Counted from the first letter of the stretch, positions 7,879 to 16,953 are shown. The stretch: 64,000 bases of DNA from Orlajensenia stereocauli (GCF_039548895.1 NZ_JBCLVG010000001.1), one strand, 5' to 3'. A program made the numbers and translations. The notes: generated from the letters alone by a model not told the origin.

Positions 7879-8975
7879 GCCTTCGCCAGGCCGAGGACGT
7901 CGGCGATCTCGGCGGTGTCGACGGCGACGCTCTCGGGCTGGATGTCGGAGCCGTCGGCCGTGCGGAGGGCCCACTGCGGGTCCTTCAGGCCGTGGCCGGT
8001 GACTGTGAGCACGACGGTGGCGCCCTGGCCGATGACGCCGGCCTCGGCCTGCTCGAGCAAGCCGGCGACACTGATGGCTGAAGCCGGCTCGACGAAGATG
8101 CCGACCTCGGAGGAGAGGATGCGCTGGGCCTCGAGGATGCGCGCGTCGTCGATGGCACCGAAGTAGCCGTCGCTGTTCTCCCGTGCCGCGATCGCGAGCT
8201 CCCACGATGCCGGGTTGCCGATGCGGATGGCGCTGGCGATGGTGTCGGGGTTCTTCACGACGTGGCCGAGCACGATCGGAGCGCTGCCTGCGGCCTGGAA
8301 GCCGAACATGCGCGGCATCTTGGTCGTGACGCCGCGCTGCAGCTCCTCGGTGTAGCCGCGGTGGTAGGCCGTGTAGTTGCCGGCGTTGCCGACGGGGACG
8401 ATGTGGAAGTCGGGCGCCTCGCGCAGCACCTCGACGACCTCGAACGCCGCGGTCTTCTGACCCTCGATGCGGTCGTTGTTGACCGAGTTCACGAGGTGGA
8501 CCGGGTAGTTGTCCGCGAGCTCGCGGGCGATCTCGAGGCAGTCGTCGAAGTTGCCGCGCACCTGCAGCAGGCGACCGTTGTGGGCGATGGCCTGGCTGAG
8601 CTTGCCCATGGCGATCTTGCCCTCTGGCACGAGCACGGCAGCGGTGATGCCGGCGTGGGCTGCATAGGCGGCCGCCGACGCCGAGGTGTTGCCCGTCGAC
8701 GCGCAGATGATGGCCTTGGCGCCGGCCTCGACGCCCTTCGTGACGGCCATGGTCATGCCGCGGTCCTTGAAGGAGCCCGTGGGGTTCATGCCCTCGAACT
8801 TGACCCAGACCTTGGCGCCGGTACGGGCCGAGAGAGCCGGTGCCGGCAGGAGCGGCGTTCCGCCCTCGCCCAGCGTGACGACGGGCGTGGCATCCGTCAC
8901 GTCGAGACGATCGGCGTACTCGCGGATGACTCCGCGCCACTGGCGGGACTCGCGGATCTGCGGGGTGGTGCTCAT
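7875..8975 (-). CDS. thrC: Threonine synthase
   Basis: ThrC is a PLP enzyme converting O-phosphohomoserine to threonine. The 366-aa protein matches the short actinobacterial type: the PLP lysine is in NPTGSFKDRGM, and the phosphate-binding loop is PVGNAGNYTAY. I chose the ATG at 8975 (MSTTPQIRESRQW), with AAGGAG upstream inside the end of hom. The gap to the hom stop is 7 bases and the overlap with thrB is 4 bases. Confidence 0.96.
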   Translation of the reverse strand: MSTTPQIRESRQWRGVIREYADRLDVTDATPVVTLGEGGTPLLPAPALSARTGAKVWVKFEGMNPTGSFKDRGMTMAVTKGVEAGAKAIICASTGNTSASAAAYAAHAGITAAVLVPEGKIAMGKLSQAIAHNGRLLQVRGNFDDCLEIARELADNYPVHLVNSVNNDRIEGQKTAAFEVVEVLREAPDFHIVPVGNAGNYTAYHRGYTEELQRGVTTKMPRMFGFQAAGSAPIVLGHVVKNPDTIASAIRIGNPASWELAIAARENSDGYFGAIDDARILEAQRILSSEVGIFVEPASAISVAGLLEQAEAGVIGQGATVVLTVTGHGLKDPQWALRTADGSDIQPESVAVDTAEIADVLGLAKA

Positions 8976-8982
8976 GAGGGGA

Positions 8983-10302
8983 TTACGCTCCTTCAACTCG
9001 GAGGACGGATGCGACGCGGGCGACGACGCGGTTGGCAGCCAGGTCCGCGACGGTCGCGGCGAGCGCGGCCTCCCGGGCTCCATGGGTGCCGATGACGAGG
9101 ATGGCGGTGGACTCTCCGCCGGGGGCCGCCGTGGCGACGGACTGCTCGACGGTCTCGACCGAGACGCCGTGCTCGGCGAAGACGCCGGCGATGGTGGCCA
9201 GGACCCCGGGCTCGTCGATGACGTCGAGGGTGACGGCGTAGCGCGTCGTGGCCTTGCCGATCTCGAGCACTGGGAGTCCGGCGTGCTTCGATTCGGTGAG
9301 GCCGGGCCCGCCGACGACGTGGCGGCGGGCGAGCGAGACGAGGTCGCCGAGCACGGCTGATGAGGTCTCGACTCCCCCGGCGCCGGCGCCGTAGAACATG
9401 AGGGCTCCAGCCGATTCAGCCTCGACGAACACGGCGTTGTTGGCACCGTGCACTGCGGCCAGCGGGTGGCTGCGCGGCACCATGGCCGGGTAGACCCGCA
9501 CCGAGACGCCCTCGACACCGGTGTCGGGGTCGATCAGGCGCTCGCAGATGGCGAGCAGCTTGACCACGTGGCCGGAGTGCGCGGCCGAGGCGATCTGGGC
9601 CGCGGTGACGGCGGTGATGCCCTCACGGTGCACGTCGTCGACCGACACCTCGGTGTGGAAGGCGAGGCTGGCGAGGATGGCCGCCTTCTGCGCTGCGTCG
9701 TAGCCGTCGACGTCGGCGCTCGGGTTGGCCTCGGCGAGGCCGAGCTCCTGGGCGGTGGCGAGGGCGTCCTCGAGGCTGTCGCCCTGGGTGTCCATGCGGT
9801 CGAGGATGTAGTTCGTGGTGCCGTTGACGATGCCGAGGATGCGCTTGACGCGGTCGCCCGCGAGGCTCTCTCGCAGCGGACGGATGATCGGGATGGCTCC
9901 GCCGACGGCCGCCTCGTAGTAGAGCTGGGCTCCCACCTGCTCGGCGGCGGCGAAGAGCTCCGGTCCGTGCGTGGCCAGCAGGGCCTTGTTGCCCGTGACG
10001 ACGTCGGCGCCGGAGTTCAGCGCCTGCAGGATGTAGGTGCGAGCCGGCTCGATGCCGCCCATGAGCTCGATCACGACGTCGGCGCCGAGGATGAGCCTCT
10101 CGGCGTCGGTCGTGAGCAGCTCGCGCGGCAGATCGACGCTGCGCTTGGCGTCGACGTCGCGCACGGCGATGCCGATGAGGTCGAGGCTGGCGCCCACGCG
10201 GTGCGCGAGCTCGTCCCTGTCCTCCAGCAGCGACCGCGCCACCTGCGCTCCGACGGATCCTCCGCCGAGCAGGGCGACGCGCAGTGAACGGTAGGCGATC
10301 AT
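8983..10302 (-). CDS. hom: Homoserine dehydrogenase with C-terminal ACT domain
   Basis: Hom reduces aspartate semialdehyde to homoserine, the branch point to threonine and methionine. The 439-aa protein has an N-terminal NAD(P) fold (VALLGGGSVGAQVA), the catalytic-domain signature GTTNYIL with ADVDGYDAAQKAAILAS, and a C-terminal ACT domain (from about residue 355, LDVIDEPGVLATIAGVF). The ACT domain is the usual site of threonine feedback inhibition in Gram-positive enzymes. The ATG at 10302 overlaps the lysA stop by 4 bases. Confidence 0.97.
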   Translation of the reverse strand: MIAYRSLRVALLGGGSVGAQVARSLLEDRDELAHRVGASLDLIGIAVRDVDAKRSVDLPRELLTTDAERLILGADVVIELMGGIEPARTYILQALNSGADVVTGNKALLATHGPELFAAAEQVGAQLYYEAAVGGAIPIIRPLRESLAGDRVKRILGIVNGTTNYILDRMDTQGDSLEDALATAQELGLAEANPSADVDGYDAAQKAAILASLAFHTEVSVDDVHREGITAVTAAQIASAAHSGHVVKLLAICERLIDPDTGVEGVSVRVYPAMVPRSHPLAAVHGANNAVFVEAESAGALMFYGAGAGGVETSSAVLGDLVSLARRHVVGGPGLTESKHAGLPVLEIGKATTRYAVTLDVIDEPGVLATIAGVFAEHGVSVETVEQSVATAAPGGESTAILVIGTHGAREAALAATVADLAANRVVARVASVLRVEGA

Positions 10303-11723
10303 CGGGCTCCCTCGAGTGCGTTCGTCCCGGCCGACGTCGGCACGGGGATGCCGGCGTCGCGCGAGAGGAGATCGGCCTCGGTCTCACCGCGCACGATGAT
10401 GCGTGCAGCCCCGTCGCGCACGGCGACGACGGCTGGGCGGCCGAGGTGGTTGTAGTTGCTCGCCAGCGACCAGCAGTACGCGCCGGTCGCCGCGACGGCG
10501 AGGAGGTCGCCTGGTCGCACGTCTCCGGGCAGGTAGTCGGCGTCGACGACGATATCGCCGGATTCGCAGTGCTTGCCCGCGACGCGCACGAGGGTGGGGG
10601 CGGCATCCGTCACCCGGCTCGCGATGCGCGCCGTGTAGTCGGCTCCGTAGAGCGCGGGGCGGGCGTTGTCGCTCATGCCGCCGTCGACGCTCACGTAGGT
10701 GCGCACGCCGCCGTCGACCTCGACGGGCTTGACGGTTCCGACCTCGTAGAGGGTGATGCCTGCTGGTCCCACGATGTAGCGTCCGGGTTCGATGGCGATG
10801 CGGGGAACCGTGATGCCGCGGATCGCGCAGGCCGCACCGACGGCCTCGGCCATGCCGGCGGCGATCTGTTCGATGGGCGTCGGCTCGTCGGCTGCCGTGT
10901 AGGCGATGCCGAAGCCGCCGCCGAGGTTGAGCTCGGGCACGTCGCCGCCGGCGAGCAGCTCGGCGTGTATGGCGATGAGGCGGGAGGCCGACTCGGCGAA
11001 TCCGCCGGTGTCGAAGATCTGCGAGCCGATGTGGCAGTGCATCCCGAGGAAGCGGAGCTCGGCGCGGTCGCGGATGACGGCGACGAGGTCGGCCGCATCG
11101 CTGAGCGGGACGCCGAACTTCTGGTCCTCGTGGGCCGTGGCGAGAAACTCGTGGGTGTGGGCGTGCACTCCGCTGTTGACGCGCAGCCGCACGGCCTGCA
11201 CGCGGCCGGCGCGGGCTGCGGCATCCGCCACCCGATCGATCTCGATGCGGCTGTCGATGACGATGGTGCCGACGCCGACGGAGACTGCCCGCTCGATCTC
11301 GGCGAGCGACTTGTTGTTGCCGTGGAAGCCGAGGCGCGCCGGGTCGATGCCGGCGGCGAGTGCGACGGCCAGCTCTCCGCCCGTGCACACGTCGATGTTG
11401 AGCCCGGCCTCGGCGACCCAGCGGGCGATCTCGGTGGAGAGGAAGGCCTTGCCGGCGTAGTACACGGCGACGGATGCCCCCACCGCGGCGAACGCCGAGC
11501 CGAAGGCGTCGAGCACACGGGTGGCGCGAGCGCGCACCTGCGCCTCATCGGTCACGTAGAGGGGGGTGCCGAAGCGCGCGGCGAGCTCCGCGGCGTCGAC
11601 ACCGGCTATGACGAGGCGCCCGTCGTCATCTCGCGCGGCCGAGTCGGGCCAGACGCCATCGGCGAGCGCGTTCGCGTCTGCGGGCACGTCGAGCCACGCA
11701 GGGGCGGAGGGACGGGTGGCCAC
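10299..11723 (-). CDS. lysA: Diaminopimelate decarboxylase
   Basis: LysA makes lysine from meso-diaminopimelate. It is a fold III PLP enzyme of about 474 aa: the PLP lysine is in VYYAGKAFLS, with HCHIGSQIF, the glycine loop EPGRYIVG and the substrate Cys motif KHCESGDI. I chose the GTG at 11723 (VATRPSAPAW), with GAGGA 7 bases upstream; a start at 11762 would add 13 residues without a ribosome-binding site. Placing lysA first in an operon with hom-thrC-thrB puts both ends of the aspartate family under one promoter. Confidence 0.95.
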   Translation of the reverse strand: MATRPSAPAWLDVPADANALADGVWPDSAARDDDGRLVIAGVDAAELAARFGTPLYVTDEAQVRARATRVLDAFGSAFAAVGASVAVYYAGKAFLSTEIARWVAEAGLNIDVCTGGELAVALAAGIDPARLGFHGNNKSLAEIERAVSVGVGTIVIDSRIEIDRVADAAARAGRVQAVRLRVNSGVHAHTHEFLATAHEDQKFGVPLSDAADLVAVIRDRAELRFLGMHCHIGSQIFDTGGFAESASRLIAIHAELLAGGDVPELNLGGGFGIAYTAADEPTPIEQIAAGMAEAVGAACAIRGITVPRIAIEPGRYIVGPAGITLYEVGTVKPVEVDGGVRTYVSVDGGMSDNARPALYGADYTARIASRVTDAAPTLVRVAGKHCESGDIVVDADYLPGDVRPGDLLAVAATGAYCWSLASNYNHLGRPAVVAVRDGAARIIVRGETEADLLSRDAGIPVPTSAGTNALEGAR

Positions 11724-11841
11724 TAAAGGATCCTCGCAGTGGGGATGACAGACGGATGACACTGCGCGGCGAGCGAACCCGGATTGGTCCCTGAAGCCGT
11801 GACGGCAGTCGCCCGATCGAGCAGGGCGTCAATACCCGAGG

Positions 11842-11847
11842 AGTCTA
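11842..11847 (-). promoter_or_regulatory. Candidate -10 element TAGACT for the lysA-hom-thrC-thrB operon
   Basis: TAGACT on the minus strand lies about 120 bases before the lysA GTG. The implied leader contains two short inverted repeats (CGCCC with GGGCG around 11808-11830, and GCCGTCACGGC near 11795-11805). I see no convincing -35 box and no leader peptide rich in lysine or threonine codons. Confidence 0.3.
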
Positions 11848-11906
11848 TCGAGTCGCCTTCCCGGCCTACGAATCGATGACGGCCGGTGCCGCAATCGTTA
11901 CGTTCC

Positions 11907-12686
11907 CTATGAGCAGGTTCCCGTCTGAGCCAGGTCGGCGATGACCAGGCCGCTGGCCTGGAAGCCGACGGTCACGGAGTCCGGTGAGACCTCGGCGCCG
12001 GTGAGGTCCACCCCCGCCGGGATCTGGTCGGCGATGCAGAACGACACGGTGTTGTCGGCGAGGACGGCGTCGATCAGGCCCGAGATGTCGATCGAGGTCG
12101 ACCCGGCGGCGAGTTCGCCCGACGTCGGGGTGAAGACCAGGGAGTCGGTGGTCGTCGACGGCTGAGCAGTGAGCGTGAAGGTCAGCGGGATCCCGATGAA
12201 GGTCTGCGATGCCGTGTAGGTGACGGTTCCGTCGCCGAGGGTGATGTCGGCGTCGGTGCCGTTCCTCTGCAGCAGGCCGTCGAGGCCCGCCTGGTCGAAC
12301 GCCACGCTGCCGGTGACAGTGTGCACGGGCTTGCTCATGTCGGTCGGAACGCCGTCGGCCTGGATCGTGACGTCGAGCGGGGTGCCGTCGAAGGCGATCC
12401 CGTCGGCGTCGACGTGCACGGATTCGAACGATCCGCCGAGGTACTGCGCTATGACGCTCGCACCGCCGATGGTCACGTCGATGTCGTCGGGCGAGACGGT
12501 CGTGCCCTCCTCGGAGCTCAGCTTCTCCGCGAACTTCTCCGCGACGAGCCGCTCACCGGTGCTGCGCGCGATCGAATCGGCGATGAGGTAGGCGGCGACG
12601 AGGGCGGCAACCAGGACGACGAGCACGATGGCGAGCACCAGGGGCCATCGCCTGCGTGCCTTCGGTGCATCGGATGCTGTTGTCAT
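11907..12686 (-). CDS. DUF2993 (LmeA-like) membrane-anchored protein
   Basis: The 259-aa protein has a basic N-terminus, one membrane segment at about residues 15-36 (LVLAIVLVVLVAALVAAYLIA), then an extracytoplasmic beta-rich domain. The layout fits DUF2993, whose mycobacterial member LmeA binds phospholipid and supports lipomannan elongation. The role here is inferred from family only. It starts 27 bases after the argS stop on the same strand, so it is probably co-transcribed with argS. No cysteine lipobox is present, so the anchor is a transmembrane helix. Confidence 0.75.
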   Translation of the reverse strand: MTTASDAPKARRRWPLVLAIVLVVLVAALVAAYLIADSIARSTGERLVAEKFAEKLSSEEGTTVSPDDIDVTIGGASVIAQYLGGSFESVHVDADGIAFDGTPLDVTIQADGVPTDMSKPVHTVTGSVAFDQAGLDGLLQRNGTDADITLGDGTVTYTASQTFIGIPLTFTLTAQPSTTTDSLVFTPTSGELAAGSTSIDISGLIDAVLADNTVSFCIADQIPAGVDLTGAEVSPDSVTVGFQASGLVIADLAQTGTCS

Positions 12687-12713
12687 TGAGGACCCCCGGT
12701 CTCGAGTCGAACG

Positions 12714-14387
12714 TCACATGCGGTCCGGCGCCGAGACGCCGAGAAGGTCGAGGCCGTTGCGGATCACGATGCCCGTCGCGTCGTTGAGCCACAGCCTGGT
12801 GCGGTGCACGTCCTCGACGGCGCCGTCGCCGAGCGGAATGACGCGGCAGTTGTCGTACCAGCGGTGGTACAGCCCGGCGACCTCCTCGAGGTAGCGCGCG
12901 ACACGGTGCGGCTCGCGCAGCTCGGCCGACTGGGCGACGATGCGCGGGAACTCCTGCAGAGCGCCGAGGAGAGCCGATTCGGTCTCGTGCTCCAGCAGTT
13001 CGGGGGCGAAGACGCTGCGGTCGACGCCCGAGCTCGCGGCGTTGCGCCCCACGGCCGCGGTGCGGGCGTGCGCGTACTGCACGTAGAAGACGGGGTTGTC
13101 GTTCGTGCGGCGCTGGAGGATCTCGGGATCGATCGTGAGGGGCGAGTCGGCCGGGTAGCGCGCCAGCGTGTAGCGGAGCGCATCCGTTCCGAGCCAGGCC
13201 TGCAGGTCGTCGAGCTCGATGATGTTGCCGGCACGCTTGGAGAGCTTGGCCCCGTTGATGCTCACGAGCTGCCCGATGAGCACCTCGACGTCCTTCTCGG
13301 GGTCGTCGCCGGCAGCGCCGGCGAGGGCCTTGAGACGGTGGACGTAGCCGTGGTGATCGGCACCCAGCAGGTAGATCTTGTGCGCGAAGCCGCGATCGCC
13401 CTTGTCGAGGTAGTACGCGGCGTCGGCGGCGAAGTAGGTGTACACGCCGTTTGCACGACGGATGACGCGATCCTTGTCGTCGCCGAAGTCTGTGGTGCGC
13501 ACCCAGACGGCGCCGTCCTCGTCGAAGACGTGGCCCTGCGCCCGCAGGCGCTCGACGGCGGTGTCGATCGCGCTCAGTCCGTCGTCGTCGACGGCGTGCA
13601 GGCGGCGTTCGCTGGTGAACACGTCGAAGTGCACGTTGAAGCGCTCGAGCGACGCACGGATCTCGCCGAGCTGCAGCTCGTAGGCGATCTCGCGGGCCAC
13701 GTGCAGCGCGCGGGCGTCGTCGAGCTCGAGCAGCTTCGGCTCGCGCTCGAGCACACGAGCGGCGAGGTCGGCGATGTAGCTGCCCGGGTAGCCACCCTCG
13801 GGCGTCGGCTCGCCCTTGACGGCGGCGAGGATGGACAGACCGAAGTTGTCCATCTGGTTGCCGGCGTCGTTGATGTAGTACTCGTTGGAGACCGAGGCTC
13901 CTGCAGCACGGAGCACCCGGCCGATCGAGTCGCCGAGGGCCGCCCAGCGGGTGTGACCGATGTGCAGCGGACCTGTGGGGTTCGCCGAGACGAACTCGAG
14001 GTTGATGGCGGGACCCGCAAGCGCGGTGCTGTGCCCGAAGGCCGCACCGGCGTCGACGATGGTCCTGGCGAGCGCGCCGGCCGCCGCGGCATCCAGTCGG
14101 ATGTTGATGAAGCCCGGACCGGCGACCTCGACCGAGGCGATCCCGTCGACGTCGCTGATGCTCGACGCGAGTTCTGCCGCGAACTCGCGGGGGTTCATGC
14201 CGAGGCGCTTCGCGAGCTTCATGGCGATGTTCGACGCCCAGTCGCCGTGGTCGCGGTTCTTGGGGCGCTCCAGGGTGACATCCGACAGTTCGACGCTCAC
14301 GTCGGCGTCGGAACCCGCCGCGCGTCGTCGTTCGAGCAGGGAGTTCACCTGGTCGAAGAGGGCCTGGGAGAGTTCGAGCGGAGTCAC
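12714..14387 (-). CDS. argS: Arginyl-tRNA synthetase
   Basis: Class I aminoacyl-tRNA synthetase, 557 aa, charging tRNA-Arg. It has the N-terminal tRNA-recognition domain (MTPLELSQALFDQVNSLL), the HIGH motif in NPTGPLHIGHTRWAALGD, a KMSKS-equivalent GAKLSKRAGN and a C-terminal DALR anticodon-binding domain ending in VSAPDRM. I chose the GTG at 14387 because TAAGAT lies 8 bases before it with no Shine-Dalgarno sequence; a GTG at 14393 is an alternative. A tRNA-Arg gene lies about 760 bases away on the other side of the divergent promoter region. Confidence 0.96.
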   Translation of the reverse strand: MTPLELSQALFDQVNSLLERRRAAGSDADVSVELSDVTLERPKNRDHGDWASNIAMKLAKRLGMNPREFAAELASSISDVDGIASVEVAGPGFINIRLDAAAAGALARTIVDAGAAFGHSTALAGPAINLEFVSANPTGPLHIGHTRWAALGDSIGRVLRAAGASVSNEYYINDAGNQMDNFGLSILAAVKGEPTPEGGYPGSYIADLAARVLEREPKLLELDDARALHVAREIAYELQLGEIRASLERFNVHFDVFTSERRLHAVDDDGLSAIDTAVERLRAQGHVFDEDGAVWVRTTDFGDDKDRVIRRANGVYTYFAADAAYYLDKGDRGFAHKIYLLGADHHGYVHRLKALAGAAGDDPEKDVEVLIGQLVSINGAKLSKRAGNIIELDDLQAWLGTDALRYTLARYPADSPLTIDPEILQRRTNDNPVFYVQYAHARTAAVGRNAASSGVDRSVFAPELLEHETESALLGALQEFPRIVAQSAELREPHRVARYLEEVAGLYHRWYDNCRVIPLGDGAVEDVHRTRLWLNDATGIVIRNGLDLLGVSAPDRM

Positions 14388-14395
14388 GAACACCG

Positions 14396-14401
14396 ATCTT
14401 A
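14396..14401 (-). promoter_or_regulatory. -10 element TAAGAT for argS, leaderless-type
   Basis: TAAGAT on the minus strand ends 8 bases before the GTG at 14387. No Shine-Dalgarno sequence is seen. Confidence 0.5.
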
Positions 14402-14445
14402 CCGTCGGCCGCGGTTCGCTCAGCGTCAGCGCAGAGCGGCGTTGG

Positions 14446-14451
14446 TAGGGT
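14446..14451 (+). promoter_or_regulatory. -10 element TAGGGT, leaderless-type, for the lipoprotein gene
   Basis: TAGGGT, then 7 bases (TCTGCCC), then the ATG at 14459. The divergent argS -10 lies 45 bases away. Confidence 0.5.
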
Positions 14452-14458
14452 TCTGCCC

Positions 14459-15082
14459 ATGCCCAGCCGTTTGCACAGCGCCTCCATCGTCGCTCTCCTT
14501 CCCGCCGTGCTGGCGGTCGCTCTGCTGGCCGGATGCACGCCGGGCACCGGAACGTCGAGCCCATCGGCATCCGTCCCGTCGGATTCGGCGACAGGCGGCG
14601 CCTCGGAGGAGCCCTCGACCGACCCCAGCCCCACCGCGACCGTTCCCGCCGGCACGCCCATCACCATCGGCTGCGACGAACTGCTGACGAACGACGACGT
14701 CTACGCCTTCAATCCGAATTACGGGACCGCACCCGACTACACCCCGACGGCCGACTCCGTGGTGGCCGCAGTCGCCGCCGACAACGGTCTCGCCTGCGGC
14801 TGGAGCAATCAGAGCAGCGGGGATCTGATCGAGGTGGCCGTGGCCCAGCCCGACGCCGACCAGCTCGTGACGCTGAAGCAGAACGCCGCTGCCACGATGA
14901 ACGCCGTTCCCACCTACGGCACTCCCCCGGCCGTCGACGGATTCTTCTCGCAGTCGCAGGACACCGGCACCGTGCAGATCTTCACCGAGTCCGGCTACTG
15001 GCTGGTGGCCAGCTCGACGGCGTTCTTCGAGCCGGGCGATGCCGTCGGCATCATCACGCCGGCACTCTCGAACCTGCCGTAG
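14459..15082 (+). CDS. Putative lipoprotein of unknown function, 207 aa
   Basis: The N-terminus is a lipoprotein signal peptide with lipobox LLAGC (Cys at about residue 28), so the mature protein is predicted to sit on the outer face of the membrane. A Ser/Thr/Pro/Asp-rich linker (about residues 30-60) precedes a single small domain with CDELLTNDDVYAFNPNYG and ACGWSNQSSGDLIEVAV; its two later Cys residues could pair. I do not recognise a named domain. It stands alone between argS and the tRNA-Arg gene. Confidence 0.8.
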   Translation: MPSRLHSASIVALLPAVLAVALLAGCTPGTGTSSPSASVPSDSATGGASEEPSTDPSPTATVPAGTPITIGCDELLTNDDVYAFNPNYGTAPDYTPTADSVVAAVAADNGLACGWSNQSSGDLIEVAVAQPDADQLVTLKQNAAATMNAVPTYGTPPAVDGFFSQSQDTGTVQIFTESGYWLVASSTAFFEPGDAVGIITPALSNLP

Positions 15083-15150
15083 CGACGGAACGATCGCCCC
15101 GCGGGGTCGGCGTCGACGGGCCCGGCCATGGGGTATTCTCGTTCGAGTGC

Positions 15151-15223
15151 GCCTCCGTAGCTCAGGGGATAGAGCGTCGGTTTCCGGTACCGTAGGTCGG
15201 GGGTTCGAATCCCTCCGGGGGCA
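15151..15223 (+). tRNA. tRNA-Arg, anticodon CCG
   Basis: A full cloverleaf can be drawn: acceptor stem GCCTCCG with CGGGGGC (one G-U pair), D-arm GCTC/GAGC, anticodon stem with loop TTCCGGT (anticodon CCG at positions 34-36), and T-arm GGGGG-TTCGAAT-CCCTC. The 27-43 pair is U-U. The discriminator base is A and CCA is not encoded. It reads codon CGG, common in this GC-rich genome. Confidence 0.95.
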
Positions 15224-15233
15224 CTGTCGTGAG

Positions 15234-15259
15234 ACGCCCGATCCGTCAGGATCGGGCGT
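15234..15259 (+). terminator. Terminator hairpin after tRNA-Arg
   Basis: A perfect 11-bp inverted repeat (ACGCCCGATCC / GGATCGGGCGT) with a 4-base loop GTCA begins 10 bases after the tRNA, followed by the pyrimidine-rich TCTCTCGTTCC. Confidence 0.8.
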
Positions 15260-15359
15260 TCTCTCGTTCCCCGGTCATCTCCCCCGGTCGTCGCGAGCCG
15301 GCACGCCTGCCTGTTCGTCTTCCGCCTCGGTCCGGGTGCAGAATCGACGTAGATGCATC

Positions 15360-16037
15360 GTGGACGGACGCATATCTTCCGACGAGATGGTGTCGCGACA
15401 ACTCGAGGCTCGCGGCATCAGGGATCCCGCCGTGCTCGCAGCCATGCGCACGGTGCCGCGTGAACTGTTCGTGCCGCAGGAACTGATCGCCCGAGCCCAC
15501 GACGACACCCCGTTGCCCATCGGCGCAGAGCAGACCATCTCGCAGCCCTACATCGTGGCGCGGATGCTCGAGGCCGCCGAGCTCGGGCCGACAGCGAGGG
15601 TGCTCGACGTCGGGACCGGGAGCGGATACGCCGCCGCCGTCACGGCCGAACTGGCCATGCACGTCGTCTCCATCGAGCGCATCCCCGAACTCGCTGATGC
15701 CGCCGCCCGGCGCCTGCGGTCCCTCGGCTACGCCGGCATCACGGTGCTCGTCGGCGACGGCACGCTCGGCGCGCCGGAGCACGCCCCATTCGACGCGATC
15801 ATCGCCGCCGCAGCAGGACCCGACATCCCTCCCGCCTGGGTGGCCCAGCTCGCGCCGCACGGACGGATCGTCCTGCCCATCGAGGCGGCATCCGGTCACC
15901 AGGAGCTCATCGTCGCCTCGGTCGGCGACGGCGGCAGCCTGATCCGCCGCAGCCTGGGAGCCGTGCTGTTCGTCCCGCTGATCGGGGACGCGGGCCTGCG
16001 GCGACGGCGCCCCGGAAGGCGCCACCGGCGAGGATGA
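15360..16037 (+). CDS. Protein-L-isoaspartate O-methyltransferase-like protein
   Basis: Pcm enzymes repair isoaspartyl residues in damaged proteins by SAM-dependent methylation. The 225-aa protein has the family's N-terminal MVSRQLEARGIRDPAVLAAMRTVPRELFVP region, the QTISQPYIVARMLE substrate motif and the SAM loop VLDVGTGSGYAAAV. The C-terminus ends in a short Arg-rich tail. The GTG at 15360 gives the expected N-terminus; the ATG at 15387 is also possible and neither has a good ribosome-binding site. Confidence 0.85.
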   Translation: MDGRISSDEMVSRQLEARGIRDPAVLAAMRTVPRELFVPQELIARAHDDTPLPIGAEQTISQPYIVARMLEAAELGPTARVLDVGTGSGYAAAVTAELAMHVVSIERIPELADAAARRLRSLGYAGITVLVGDGTLGAPEHAPFDAIIAAAAGPDIPPAWVAQLAPHGRIVLPIEAASGHQELIVASVGDGGSLIRRSLGAVLFVPLIGDAGLRRRRPGRRHRRG

Positions 16038-16106
16038 CGAGTCGCGGTACTCGGTGGCCGCGACGGCTGCGCGTGCATCGGTGCTGTCGTCGCTGCACTG
16101 AAGGGG

Positions 16107-16112
16107 CATACT
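16107..16112 (+). promoter_or_regulatory. -10-like element CATACT for the arginase-fold gene
   Basis: CATACT is followed by 7 bases (GAGGATC) and the GTG at 16120. It is a weaker match than its neighbours because the first T is missing. Confidence 0.35.
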
Positions 16113-16119
16113 GAGGATC

Positions 16120-16953
16120 GTGCCGGCGACGTTCATAGTGGTTCCCCAGTGGCAGGGCTCGGTGTCAGCCCGAGCCATGAGGCTCATCGACGGAGCGGAC
16201 GCGATCCGCGGCGACCTGCCGTCGGCGGCGACCCGTTCCGTCGAGGTTCCGATCGGCGCCGGTGAAGCGCTCGAGACGGGCATCTCGCGGTTCTCCTCCG
16301 TGCTGAGGGTGCGTGATCGCCTGCGCGAGACCCTGACCGAACTCGAGGGGCCGACCGTCGTGATCGGCGGCGACTGCGCGGTCTCGCTCGCCGCGGTCGA
16401 ACGGGCTGCGGCATCCGGAGACGACCTCGCTGTCATCTGGTTCGACGCCCATCCAGACCTCAACACTCCCGAGTCGAGCCCGTCCGGAGGCTTCGGCGGC
16501 ATGGTGCTGCGCACCCTGCTGGGCGACGGCGCGCCAGAGCTCGTCCCACCCGAGGGCTCCCGTGTGCTGGCCGATCGCCTCGTGCTCGGCGGCGTGCGCG
16601 ACGTCGACCTGGGCGAGGAGCTGTACATCGCTGGGAACGGCATCCGTTCGCTCACCGTCGACGAGTTGTCGACCCCGGATGCTCTCGTCGCCGCGCTGCA
16701 GGCGACGGGCGCGAGCCGCGTCTACGTGCACATCGACCTCGACGTGCTCGACCCTGCCGCCATCAGCGGGCTCGACTACCCCGAGCCCTTCGGCCTCTCC
16801 GTCGAGACCCTGACCACGCTGATCGGTGCCGTGCGCTCGCAGGCGACGCTGGTGGGAGCGACCATCGCGGGGTTCGCTCCCGCGACGCCGACGGATGCCG
16901 CGGACGACCTGCCCGCGATCCTGCGGATCATCGGGTCGCTCACCCGCGGCTGA
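16120..16953 (+). CDS. Arginase/agmatinase/formiminoglutamase superfamily protein
   Basis: The 277-aa protein has the ureohydrolase fold with metal-binding motifs in order: GGDCAVSL (about residue 85), WFDAHPDLNTPE (about 108) and HIDLDVLDPAAI (about 205). The Asp ligands of the DAHxD and DxDxxDP motifs are present, but the His of the usual GGDH motif is Cys here, so one Mn2+ ligand differs. The substrate cannot be named: arginine, agmatine, guanidino acids and related compounds are all possible. It is a single gene, 51 bases before the flavoprotein gene. Confidence 0.82.
   Translation: MPATFIVVPQWQGSVSARAMRLIDGADAIRGDLPSAATRSVEVPIGAGEALETGISRFSSVLRVRDRLRETLTELEGPTVVIGGDCAVSLAAVERAAASGDDLAVIWFDAHPDLNTPESSPSGGFGGMVLRTLLGDGAPELVPPEGSRVLADRLVLGGVRDVDLGEELYIAGNGIRSLTVDELSTPDALVAALQATGASRVYVHIDLDVLDPAAISGLDYPEPFGLSVETLTTLIGAVRSQATLVGATIAGFAPATPTDAADDLPAILRIIGSLTRG

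Noticed and set aside
6928..8940. A continuous frame joining thrB to an upstream extension through thrC
   Set aside because: The upstream part is the wrong-frame reading of thrC; the ATGA overlap and the homology start at 7878 fix thrB.
11724..11906. Possible lysine riboswitch before lysA
   Set aside because: Only two short inverted repeats are present; the aptamer core cannot be recognised, and the gap is too short after the likely transcription start.
15083..15150. Second tRNA gene near tRNA-Arg
   Set aside because: No cloverleaf can be drawn in the flanking sequence.
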